11,962 nt of DNA. Origin: Planctomycetaceae bacterium. GTDB taxonomy: Bacteria; Planctomycetota; Planctomycetia; Pirellulales; Thermoguttaceae. This document shows, piece after piece, positions 6,783 to 11,962 of this stretch. The notes below the pieces were generated by a model. That model made no database searches and was not told where the DNA came from. It was given only the letters and a program-made list of their open reading frames with translations. How positions within the stretch are numbered: position 1 is the first letter of the stretch; the number at the start of each line of letters is the position of its first letter. The stretch is from the NCBI GenBank assembly GCA_031288955.1, contig JAITQJ010000092.1, forward strand, positions 1 to 11,962. The letters are read 5' to 3'. The position numbers and the translations under genes were made by a program.

Positions 6783-6842
6783 CAGAGCCGCAATCGTAAG
6801 ATTGCGATAAACACAAACCGCGAACGTAAGTTCGCGGCTCTG
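6783..6842. repeat. Hairpin repeat, copy 1 (double unit)
   Basis: Outer arms CAGAGCCGC (6783-6791) and GCGGCTCTG (6834-6842) are complementary. Inside are two hairpins: CGCAATC-gtaa-GATTGCG (6789-6806) and CCGCGAAC-gtaa-GTTCGCGG (6818-6837). The second stem differs from the first by paired changes that keep it complementary. It lies 17 nt behind the stop of the FGE-like gene and may also terminate it, although there is no T tract. Confidence 0.85.
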
Positions 6843-6859
6843 ACGTATCTGATGTCCTT

Positions 6860-7933
6860 TTACTGTCCGCTAACTAGGGACACACGCACGCCCAAGGAGT
6901 TGAACGTGCAGTCAGGCGTGCTGATGCTCCGAATCGCCGACCGGCAAAACAACGCGGCGTAGTACCAACAGCCGCCGCGGAACACACGGTAACTGCCGGA
7001 CGAAGCACCTACAGGGTCGGCTACGTTACCCGTAGGATAATCGCCGTACCAATCGTTGCACCACTCAAACACGTTGCCGTGCATATCATACAAACCCCAA
7101 GCATTTGCCTGCTTTGTACCAACCTCGTGCGTCTTATTGCCGCTGTTACCTTTACCTACTGTAGCTATATCTCTTCCTATTCCATCAAAAGAACCATACC
7201 ACGCCATCTGGTCTAAATCACCCGCATAAGCACCGGTCGTTCCCGCCCGGCAAGCATACTCCCACTGCGACTCCGTGGGCAGTGAAAACTTGTAACCCTT
7301 CGGCGCAGTACCCAGTGCGTTTAATTTCTTCACAAAATCCTGACAATCATTCCACGATACTTTTTCCACCGGTAACTTTTCTCCTGTGAAACGACTCGGA
7401 TTCTCTCCCATTATTGACTCCCAGTGTTCCTGCGTTACCTCCGTTTCCAGCATCCAAAAACCTTGCGACAACGTTACCTGATGTTGTTTTTCATTGCCGT
7501 AACGACCAGTTTCACCGGCTGGACTACCCATCGTGAACGTTCCTGCCGGACAATAACGGAAACGAAACTTCACGTCCTTAATCGTCAACTCCAACGTGGC
7601 ACCCGCCTTGGAGGCTTCGGCTCCGACACGCCGAACGGCTGCATTTTGGTTTGTTGAAATCGCCCTCCCTGCTTTTTTTGTGACGTATTTCCGGTCTTCC
7701 TCCGACAGCGATGTCAACTTTATCCGTGTTATTTGACCGTCCTCTTTTTTGAGGCGGACTTTCTGCACCCCCCCATCGTCAATGACCTCAATGAATTCAC
7801 CGGTAGTGGTTTTACCGCTTTCGAGTTTCCATTCCCTTGCTTCGGCAAAGGGAGCGGCTGTTGCCGCAAACGCAGCAGTCAGCATAACAAGAGAAAATAA
7901 ACGCACGGAAATGATGTGCTGGCAAGTTGTCAT
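6860..7933 (-). CDS. Secreted SHD1-FGE/SUMF1-like domain protein
   Basis: Predicted exported protein of 357 residues. A signal peptide covers about 1-32 (MTTCQHIISVRLFSLVML, then an Ala-rich stretch ending AEA). An SHD1-like domain follows at 33-90 (REWKLESGKTTTGEF ... SLSEEDRKYV), common in planctomycete exported proteins. The FGE-sulfatase/SUMF1 (C-type-lectin-like) domain covers about 123-357: AGTFTMGSP, VSWNDCQDFVKKLN, LPTESQWEYACRAG, WGLYDMHGNVFEWCNDW and RGGCWYYAALFCRSA. Whether it makes formylglycine is doubtful: the two catalytic cysteines of true FGE cannot be placed with confidence, and the usual terminal GFR is GVR. A binding protein is as likely. Start at 7933 was chosen because the signal peptide begins there and the promoter lies just upstream; the frame is open further to 8260 but that stretch overlaps the promoter, a repeat and the next gene. 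Confidence 0.88.
   Translation of the reverse strand: MTTCQHIISVRLFSLVMLTAAFAATAAPFAEAREWKLESGKTTTGEFIEVIDDGGVQKVRLKKEDGQITRIKLTSLSEEDRKYVTKKAGRAISTNQNAAVRRVGAEASKAGATLELTIKDVKFRFRYCPAGTFTMGSPAGETGRYGNEKQHQVTLSQGFWMLETEVTQEHWESIMGENPSRFTGEKLPVEKVSWNDCQDFVKKLNALGTAPKGYKFSLPTESQWEYACRAGTTGAYAGDLDQMAWYGSFDGIGRDIATVGKGNSGNKTHEVGTKQANAWGLYDMHGNVFEWCNDWYGDYPTGNVADPVGASSGSYRVFRGGCWYYAALFCRSAIRSISTPDCTFNSLGVRVSLVSGQ
6884..6979 (-). other. Possible diversity-generating variable region in the FGE-like protein
   Basis: The C-terminal segment from RGGCWYY to LGVR has the position and pattern of a variable region in CLec/FGE-type DGR targets. Sites that are Asn in many such templates are here Y, Y, A, F, I, S, I, S, C, F, N, S. 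Their codons (TAC, TAC, GCC, TTT, ATT, AGC, ATC, AGC, TGC, TTC, AAC, TCC) all end in C or T, as expected if AAY codons were changed at positions 1 and 2. No template or reverse transcriptase is in the window, so this is inference. Confidence 0.35.
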
Positions 7934-7986
7934 CGTATTCTTCGTTGTTAGGGGTTGGCAGCACAATGCGCGCCGAATGACCGGAC

Positions 7987-8015
7987 ATTCTAACACGCCG
8001 GAGACGCTAACGCAA
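7987..8015 (-). promoter_or_regulatory. Promoter of the FGE-like gene (TTGCGT-17-TAGAAT)
   Basis: TTGCGT (8015-8010), a 17-bp spacer and TAGAAT (7992-7987) on the minus strand. The predicted start near 7980 leaves a 47-nt leader to ATG 7933, with only a weak GAAGAA ahead of the ATG. Confidence 0.65.
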
Positions 8016-8041
8016 GATGACGTATTCAAAACAAAAAGAAA

Positions 8042-8066
8042 CCGCAATCGTACGATTGCGGCTCTG
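8042..8066. repeat. Hairpin repeat, copy 2
   Basis: CCGCAATCGT and ACGATTGCGG make a perfect 20-bp palindrome (8042-8061), followed by the family's right flank GCTCTG. The left outer arm is missing. It lies 31 bp from the stop of the zinc-ribbon gene, whose 3' end it may stabilise or terminate. Confidence 0.8.
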
Positions 8067-8096
8067 AAGAGTTGTCTGTGTCTCGCCAATCTGAAG

Positions 8097-8828
8097 TTAT
8101 CCCTTGTCGAACTCGTAATCTTCCGGGATATACAGCAGCCGGGCGCAGGAACTGCAAACGATGGGCTTTTTCGCCACGATTTGTGCCAGCGAATTGATAG
8201 GAACCTGCAAATTGCAGCCGCCGCAGTATTTGTTATTGGCGACGATAGCCAAGGCTTCATTACCGCCGTTGGTACGGACTAGCCGGTCGTAAATTTCGCG
8301 AAACTCCCTGGGCAACTTTGCTTCGATGGCGTGTAATTGCTTCGTCAGTTCGGCAATTTCCGATTCCAGGGCGGGTTTGTCCGCCTGAAATTTCTTTTTC
8401 GTTGCTTCGTAAAGTTCTTCCGCTTTTTTCACTTCATTTTCGGCGGGCGGAACGTTTTCGGCAAACTTTTCAGCCCTGTCGATGGCTTCGAGTGCAGTAT
8501 CGTCGAGGTCGCTCCGGCTTCGCAAAGCGGCTTCGATTTGAATCTGCAACGCCTGATAATCTTTATTCGTTTTGGCTTCGGCTAGTTGTGTGCGGCGTTT
8601 TTCGATGGATTGGTCGTGTGCGGCGACTTCCTGTTCTTTTTGCTTGGATTCGGCAAGCAGTTTTTGATGTTCGCCTTTAACTTTGTCGAGTTTTGCGGCG
8701 GCTTTGTGGATATTATTCTCCTGATTTTTCAGAAGAATCGGACCTCGCCGCAATCGTCCGTTCAAATCAGCGAGGTTATCCTGTAAATGATGTATTTCTT
8801 CCAGTGTGTCCCGAATACTTTCTGCCAT
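8097..8828 (-). CDS. Coiled-coil C4 zinc-ribbon protein (CdsZ/CT398-like)
   Basis: Cytoplasmic protein of 243 residues: a long charged coiled-coil hairpin over about 1-185 (LEEIHHLQDNLADLNGRL onward), then a C-terminal zinc ribbon with Cys202-X2-Cys205 (CGGC) and Cys225-X2-Cys228 (CSSC). This is the zf-RING_7/C4-type zinc-ribbon family, widespread in planctomycetes, actinobacteria and chlamydiae (CdsZ/CT398). The cellular role is mostly undefined; a regulatory or scaffold function is inferred. The frame is open to 9005 and an ATG exists at 8858. But the -10 hexamer TAGAAT overlaps that ATG, so a transcript from this promoter begins near 8850 and the first usable start is ATG 8828 (MAESIRDTLEEIHHL), which also fits the family N-terminus. 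No Shine-Dalgarno is visible. It is a single-gene unit. Confidence 0.88.
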   Translation of the reverse strand: MAESIRDTLEEIHHLQDNLADLNGRLRRGPILLKNQENNIHKAAAKLDKVKGEHQKLLAESKQKEQEVAAHDQSIEKRRTQLAEAKTNKDYQALQIQIEAALRSRSDLDDTALEAIDRAEKFAENVPPAENEVKKAEELYEATKKKFQADKPALESEIAELTKQLHAIEAKLPREFREIYDRLVRTNGGNEALAIVANNKYCGGCNLQVPINSLAQIVAKKPIVCSSCARLLYIPEDYEFDKG

Positions 8829-8856
8829 TGCGTGTATAATTTGTTCAACTGAAAAC

Positions 8857-8885
8857 ATTCTAACACAACACACGGCATTAGACAA
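8857..8885 (-). promoter_or_regulatory. Promoter of the zinc-ribbon gene (TTGTCT-17-TAGAAT)
   Basis: TTGTCT (8885-8880), a 17-bp spacer and TAGAAT (8862-8857) on the minus strand. The predicted start near 8850 gives a leader of about 22 nt before ATG 8828 and excludes the ATG at 8858. Confidence 0.65.
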
Positions 8886-9012
8886 GATACGCACAGCACT
8901 ATCAGCAGCCGCTTGCCAGAATACCGGTTTTTTCCGATTGACTTCACTGTAGGTAATTCTCACCGGATTGTATTCTGCCAGACTATGGTCATCAACTGCC
9001 GTCAACGCTAAT

Positions 9013-9054
9013 AAACATCAGAGCCGCAATCGTAAGATTGCAACTCTGATGTTT
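9013..9054. repeat. Hairpin repeat, copy 3
   Basis: Arms AAACATCAGAG (9013-9023) and CTCTGATGTTT (9044-9054) enclose GCAATC-gtaa-GATTGC, with one 2-bp mismatch (CC/AA). Beyond the arms GTCAAC (9001-9006) and GTTGAC (9055-9060) are also complementary. The first 29 bases (9013-9041) recur exactly, inverted, in copy 4. It ends 1 bp before the -35 of the Sel1 promoter. Confidence 0.88.
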
Positions 9055-9055
9055 G

Positions 9056-9084
9056 TTGACTTTGCTTTGCCGATAGGTTAGAAT
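9056..9084 (+). promoter_or_regulatory. Promoter of the Sel1 leader/gene (TTGACT-17-TAGAAT)
   Basis: TTGACT (9056-9061), a 17-bp spacer and TAGAAT (9079-9084). The predicted start at about 9091 lies about 320 nt ahead of the Sel1 ATG, leaving a long leader. Confidence 0.7.
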
Positions 9085-9090
9085 ACTTGC

Positions 9091-9345
9091 AGTCGTCGGC
9101 ATAGTGCTGGCGAATTTTAATCACAAGGAATCATATATCGAAATAAACATTTCGTTTTGACAATCAGACGAATGCGTTAAGCGTTCTGTTGCCTACTCGT
9201 AACTACCACTTTGAGTCTATGAATGACTCTGCAACTTGGCGACATCGAAGGGACGCTCCCTGTTTAGGGAGTGCCGTTCTGGTGTTGTAAGTTGCGCCTG
9301 TGGTAGGGTACGAGTGACGACTCGGATATTGGCACTCTTTCTTTA
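9091..9345 (+). ncRNA. Candidate structured leader RNA or small RNA upstream of the Sel1 gene
   Basis: Between promoter and gene the sequence can fold into a consistent set of helices. The predicted 5' end AGTCGTC (9091-9097) pairs with GACGACT (9316-9322). P1 pairs ACTCGTA/CTACCAC (9195-9209) with GTGGTAG/TACGAGT (9300-9315), 14 bp, directly stacked on the first helix. Inside P1 are GAGTC/GACTC (9213-9229) and a long imperfect arm, GCAACTT/AAGTTGC (9231-9295), capped by CTCCCT-gttt-AGGGAG. Small hairpins lie at 9139-9154 and 9170-9186. A CACTCTTTCTTT run near 9333-9344 could be a weak end. It matches no riboswitch, 6S, tmRNA or RNase P signature I know. Folds were found by eye, not computed. 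Confidence 0.45.
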
Positions 9346-9388
9346 TGTACTCTTGAAAGTCTGCTGGTATCTTGTGATGATTCCGACC

Positions 9389-9405
9389 ACCCTACTCAAT
9401 GGAGA
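9389..9405 (+). promoter_or_regulatory. Sel1 ribosome binding site and alternative pairing segment
   Basis: GGAGA (9401-9405) lies 7 nt before ATG 9413 and decides the start. Just upstream ACCCTAC (9389-9395) is perfectly complementary to GTAGGGT (9303-9309), which is also needed for leader helix P1. The two helices cannot form together. Confidence 0.5.
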
Positions 9406-9412
9406 CAATTCG

Positions 9413-10759
9413 ATGACAAACTTTCGTTCTTTCCTTTCGATTCCGTTCGTGTTTGCCTTCACGGTAACATTCTTTGGCGGTTCGGTTTTCGGACAACTAA
9501 CATACGACCGCCTTTCAGACTCTCAACTCAATACCCTTCGCAAAAAGGCGGACAGCGGTGATGTCAAAGCCCAAAGCGAAGTTGGGCAACGACTTTGTTA
9601 CGGCATCGGCGTTGTCCGAGACGAATCCGATGGTGCCGAATACCTCGAAAAAGCAGCGGAACGGGGAGATGTCACGGCTAAAGCCGTTTGTTATGACGAA
9701 GGACTGGGTGTTGCACGAGATATGAAAGAAGCCGTTAATCTGTATCGGAAAGCCGCCGCGATTGGCGATTCTGTGGCACAAAACAATCTCGGTGTTTGCT
9801 ATCAAAACGGTTATGGGGTTGATAAAAATGAGCGGGAAGCATTACGCTGGTTTCGTAAAGCAGCGGAACAAAATTTAGCGGAAGCAAATGTCCATATGGC
9901 AGAATTATATTTTGAAGGTGAGGGAGTTCCAGAAGACACCTCGAAAGCCCTTGCCCTGCTCCGCAAAGGAGTAGAGCAAGGCAGCGATGTGGCACAAATG
10001 TTTCTAGGTACGCAGTACTTACTTGGCAGCATACAAGAAAGTGATACCGAAGCCAAAGCCATACGGTTATTACAAAAAGCCGAACAAAACAACGTTGTCG
10101 AAGCACAATTATTTCTTGCCTTGGCATACGGTACCGGTAAAGGTGTCACGAAAGATTTAACGCAAGCAGAAAGAAGAATGAACAGAGGATTGAAGAAGTA
10201 TCATCGAGATATCAGAAACGAAAAAGACGCAATAACGCTTGTCGGAGTTGAAGTGGGGCTCAATGGAATGTTTGAAGATGTGATGGAACGTACCGCAAAG
10301 ATAGATTTATCAAAATGCCCAAAAGAATTCAAGTCGGCATTTCTAGATACAATACAAGGACTCCAAGATTTCGGAGCAATCAACAGGGAAGCAGAAGCAT
10401 TTGCAAACGAAAAGGATAAAATCATACAAGAGGTAAAGAAGGCGATAGAAAAACGTAATTCCGGTGAGGCGGTGGTCGGTAACTTTCTTGAAGGTTTTTT
10501 TCGCGGTTATGCGGGTGAATCCCCTGCAAATATTATGGCAGACAGTATAAAAAGAGAACAAACATTTCAAGACCAAGTTAACGAGTTAGACAAAAAGATA
10601 CGGGCAGAAGAAAATCGTATCTTTGAAAAAGGCAAAAACATTCGGGATCATTTGATTGAGTCTGCAAAGAAATGTAAAAGGATTGCTCGTGAACACGATG
10701 TCGAGTTCACGGCGTTTGACTTCCTTAAAGATGATTCCGGTGAAGGTAAAGAGAAATGA
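9413..10759 (+). CDS. Secreted Sel1-repeat protein
   Basis: Predicted exported protein of 448 residues. A signal peptide covers about 1-27 (FVFAFTVTFFGGSVFG, cleaved before QLTYD). Six Sel1-like repeats of about 36 residues follow at roughly 47-262, for example NNLGVCYQNGYGVDKNERE and ELYFEGEGVPEDTSKAL. The second repeat is 3 residues short in its first helix. Residues 263-448 are helical, charged and coiled-coil-like near the end, with no recognised domain. Sel1 repeats form alpha-alpha solenoids that bind protein partners; the partner is unknown. Start at 9413 is set by GGAGA and the signal peptide. The frame is open back to 9236, but that 59-codon stretch overlaps the structured leader and does not look coding. 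Expression may be controlled by the leader. Confidence 0.9.
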   Translation: MTNFRSFLSIPFVFAFTVTFFGGSVFGQLTYDRLSDSQLNTLRKKADSGDVKAQSEVGQRLCYGIGVVRDESDGAEYLEKAAERGDVTAKAVCYDEGLGVARDMKEAVNLYRKAAAIGDSVAQNNLGVCYQNGYGVDKNEREALRWFRKAAEQNLAEANVHMAELYFEGEGVPEDTSKALALLRKGVEQGSDVAQMFLGTQYLLGSIQESDTEAKAIRLLQKAEQNNVVEAQLFLALAYGTGKGVTKDLTQAERRMNRGLKKYHRDIRNEKDAITLVGVEVGLNGMFEDVMERTAKIDLSKCPKEFKSAFLDTIQGLQDFGAINREAEAFANEKDKIIQEVKKAIEKRNSGEAVVGNFLEGFFRGYAGESPANIMADSIKREQTFQDQVNELDKKIRAEENRIFEKGKNIRDHLIESAKKCKRIAREHDVEFTAFDFLKDDSGEGKEK

Positions 10760-10824
10760 TGATTGAGACAGGAGAAAATAACGGCGGCGAAGCCGTTGCC
10801 GAATCGGGGCGGGATTACGCATAG
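10756..10824 (+). CDS. Tiny ORF overlapping the Sel1 stop, doubtful
   Basis: ATGATG at 10756-10761 overlaps the Sel1 TGA and opens a 22-codon frame (MMIETGENNGGEAVAESGRD, then YA) ending in TAG at 10822. The same frame reopens and runs into the ORF at 10840, so the two may be halves of one broken small gene. A perfect 6-bp hairpin (AACGGC/GCCGTT, 10780-10797) lies within. Confidence 0.25.
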   Translation: MMIETGENNGGEAVAESGRDYA

Positions 10825-10845
10825 GCTTGCATTGTATCTATGCGT
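10817..10845. repeat. Perfect 8-bp inverted repeat between the two small ORFs
   Basis: ACGCATAG (10817-10824) and CTATGCGT (10838-10845) pair around a 13-nt loop. The left arm carries the TAG of the first ORF and the right arm the ATG of the second. It has no T tract, so an operator or an RNA hairpin hiding the start is more likely than a terminator. Confidence 0.5.
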
Positions 10846-10968
10846 GAGATGCGGGCAAGAGCCAAAATTACACTCGGCGAACTCGACCCTGAAATTGCCC
10901 TTGAAGAAATGCGGAAACTATATGAATCGACTCTTGCCGAGGCGGTCAAGTGGTGCCGCGAGCAGTAG
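10840..10968 (+). CDS. Small hypothetical protein or gene fragment
   Basis: The 42-residue frame starts MREMRARAKITLGELDPEIA and ends with KWCREQ. It is strongly helical and amphipathic (LEEMRKLYESTLAEAV), so it looks coding rather than random. No Shine-Dalgarno precedes ATG 10840; a second in-frame ATG lies at 10849. The same frame upstream is closed only by the TAG at 10822. It could be a short protein, the end of a decayed gene, or a fragment with its other part elsewhere. The function is unknown. Confidence 0.4.
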   Translation: MREMRARAKITLGELDPEIALEEMRKLYESTLAEAVKWCREQ

Positions 10969-11005
10969 TTCCCAGCGGTTGTTCGTTATTGTAACGGTTG
11001 ACAAC

Positions 11006-11037
11006 TCAGAGCCGCAATCTTACGATTGCGGCTCTGA
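11006..11037. repeat. Hairpin repeat, copy 4
   Basis: TCAGAGCCGCAATC (11006-11019), loop TTAC and GATTGCGGCTCTGA (11024-11037) make a perfect 14-bp stem, the best in the family. Loop and flank orientation are reversed relative to copy 3. It lies 26 nt behind the groEL stop and may end or protect that transcript. Confidence 0.9.
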
Positions 11038-11062
11038 TGTTTGTCCCGCGTCAAAGACGTTT

Positions 11063-11962
11063 CTAGTACATATCGCCGCCCGGAGGCATTGCGGGTCCCG
11101 CTTTGTCCTCCTTCGGAATGTCCGCTACCAACGCATCACTCGTCAGCATCAAACTCGCAACACTCGCCGCATTCGTCAACGCCGTCCGCGTTACCTTCGT
11201 CGGGTCTATCACGCCCGCCTTCACCACGTCCTCGTAAACGTCCGTCAACGCATTGTAACCGAAATTGCCCTTGCCCTCCAACACCTTTTCACAGACAATC
11301 CCGCCGTCCTTGCCGGCGTTCTGCGCTATCTGCGTCAACGGCGCACGGCAAGCCCGCAAAATAATGTTGTAGCCCGTCAATTCGTCCGTCGAAATGTCCG
11401 AAGCCTTGACAGTGTGCGAAGCCCGCAACAACGCAACGCCGCCGCCCGGCAAAATGCCCTCTTCGACCGCAGCGCGGGTAGCGTGGAGCGCATCTTCAAC
11501 TCGTGCCTTTTTCTCCTTCATCTCGCTTTCCGTTGCCGCCCCGACCAAAATCTTCGCAACACCGCCGGAAAGTTTCGCCAAACGCTCCTCCAACTTTTCG
11601 CGGTCGTAATCGCTCGTTACGTTGTCGATTTCACGGCGAATCTGTTCAATCCGTCCCTTAATCGTGTCATTCTTGCCGCCGCCTTCGATAATCGTCGTGT
11701 TGTCTTTGTCAATCACAACCCGCTTTGCCGTTCCGAGGTCGGTCAACGTCAGCGATTCCATTTTGCGTCCAAGGCTTTCAAAGAGCACCTCGCCGCCGGT
11801 GAGAATACCGATGTCTTCAAGCATCGCTTTACGCCGGTCACCGTAACCCGGTGCCTTAATCGCTGCCACTTTCATCGTTCCCCGCAGCCGGTTAATCACC
11901 AGCGTTGTCAAGGCTTCGCCGTCCACATCTTCGGCGATTATCAACAGCGGTCTGCCGGTATT
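11063..11962 (-). CDS. groEL: Chaperonin GroEL, C-terminal part (5' end outside the window)
   Basis: The 60-kDa chaperonin assembles as two stacked heptamers that refold proteins with ATP and GroES. The window holds the last 299 residues, starting at TGRPLLIIAEDVDGEALT of the apical domain. IKAPGYGDRRKAMLEDIGIL and the return through the intermediate domain (VEEGILPGGGVALLR) follow, then the equatorial segment (GYNALTDVYEDVVKAGVIDP, ALTNAASVASLML). No lesion is seen. The tail ends PAMPPGGDMY, short and without the repeated GGM motif of many GroELs. Some planctomycetes carry more than one groEL, so this copy's rank is unknown, and groES is not in the window. A perfect 14-bp hairpin of the local repeat family follows the stop. 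Confidence 0.97.
   Translation of the reverse strand, partial: NTGRPLLIIAEDVDGEALTTLVINRLRGTMKVAAIKAPGYGDRRKAMLEDIGILTGGEVLFESLGRKMESLTLTDLGTAKRVVIDKDNTTIIEGGGKNDTIKGRIEQIRREIDNVTSDYDREKLEERLAKLSGGVAKILVGAATESEMKEKKARVEDALHATRAAVEEGILPGGGVALLRASHTVKASDISTDELTGYNIILRACRAPLTQIAQNAGKDGGIVCEKVLEGKGNFGYNALTDVYEDVVKAGVIDPTKVTRTALTNAASVASLMLTSDALVADIPKEDKAGPAMPPGGDMY

Noticed and set aside
7934..8260. In-frame N-terminal extension of the FGE-like protein by 109 codons
   Set aside because: It overlaps the promoter, repeat copy 2 and the zinc-ribbon gene in another frame, and a clear signal peptide begins at 7933.
8829..9005. In-frame N-terminal extension of the zinc-ribbon protein, including ATG 8858
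   Set aside because: The TAGAAT -10 hexamer overlaps ATG 8858, so the transcript begins downstream of it. The family N-terminus fits MAESIRDTL at 8828.
9091..9345. 6S RNA, tmRNA or RNase P RNA
   Set aside because: The rod-with-bulge shape recalls 6S RNA, but the bubble is uneven and the main rod is only about 120 nt. No CCA end, tag reading frame or RNase P conserved blocks are seen.
9236..9412. 59-codon extension of the Sel1 frame upstream of ATG 9413
   Set aside because: It begins at TTG without a ribosome binding site, overlaps the paired leader RNA, and a good ribosome binding site plus signal peptide mark 9413.
9399..9416. Five-codon ORF overlapping the Sel1 start (ATGA)
   Set aside because: Its bases are the Shine-Dalgarno region itself, and it has no start signal of its own.
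10998..11026. Promoter TTGACA-17-TACGAT on the plus strand
   Set aside because: The supposed -10 lies inside the perfect stem of repeat copy 4 and would drive only antisense transcription into groEL. Probably chance.
6783..11037. CRISPR array
   Set aside because: The copies are kilobases apart, in different orientations, with no regular spacers and no cas genes.

Overview
The window looks like a piece of a Planctomycetota chromosome, probably from the Pirellulales/Thermoguttaceae side. The evidence is a secreted protein joining an SHD1-like N-terminal domain to a formylglycine-generating-enzyme (FGE/SUMF1-like) domain, a coiled-coil C4 zinc-ribbon protein, a secreted Sel1-repeat protein and a primary-type sigma factor with a long acidic N-terminus. 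This is inference from family content; there is no rRNA to confirm it. TAA, TAG and TGA are all used as gene ends, so the standard bacterial code applies.

Region 1 (1-3180, minus strand) is a two-gene surface-polysaccharide operon. A GT2 glycosyltransferase overlaps by 4 nt (ATGA) a two-domain glycosyltransferase (Caps_synth-like plus HtrL/WlaTC-like). The second gene is cut by an in-frame TGA, with about 138 residues of the same domain continuing behind it. The GT2 gene has a perfect 2 x 10 bp tandem repeat at its start. A well-placed Shine-Dalgarno/ATG upstream is out of frame by exactly the amount one repeat unit causes. This could be a phase-variable locus or a fresh duplication.

Region 2 (3180-6280, plus strand) holds a primary-type sigma-70 gene and an orphan FecCD/BtuC-type ABC permease. 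The sigma gene lies behind a strong promoter with an A/T tract upstream and a palindrome in its spacer. The permease has its own TATAAT promoter and no visible Shine-Dalgarno.

Region 3 (6280-6770) is a scar. An IS5-family transposase fragment meets head-on, and has apparently truncated, a minus-strand gene whose promoter, ribosome binding site and first codons survive.

Region 4 (6780-11962) carries the SHD1-FGE protein (-), the zinc-ribbon protein (-), the Sel1 protein (+), a small doubtful ORF (+) and the C-terminal part of GroEL (-). Each of the four intergenic gaps here contains a copy of one hairpin repeat family. A promoter architecture, TTGNNN-17 bp-TAGAAT, recurs five times in the window. 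The Sel1 gene is preceded by about 320 nt of leader that can fold extensively, with two mutually exclusive helices. The FGE protein ends in a segment resembling the variable region of a diversity-generating retroelement target.

Most genes appear to be separate transcription units; only the two glycosyltransferases form a clear operon. Several reading frames are broken (two glycosyltransferases, possibly the permease start, the IS and its neighbour), so assembly error should be excluded before biology is built on them.
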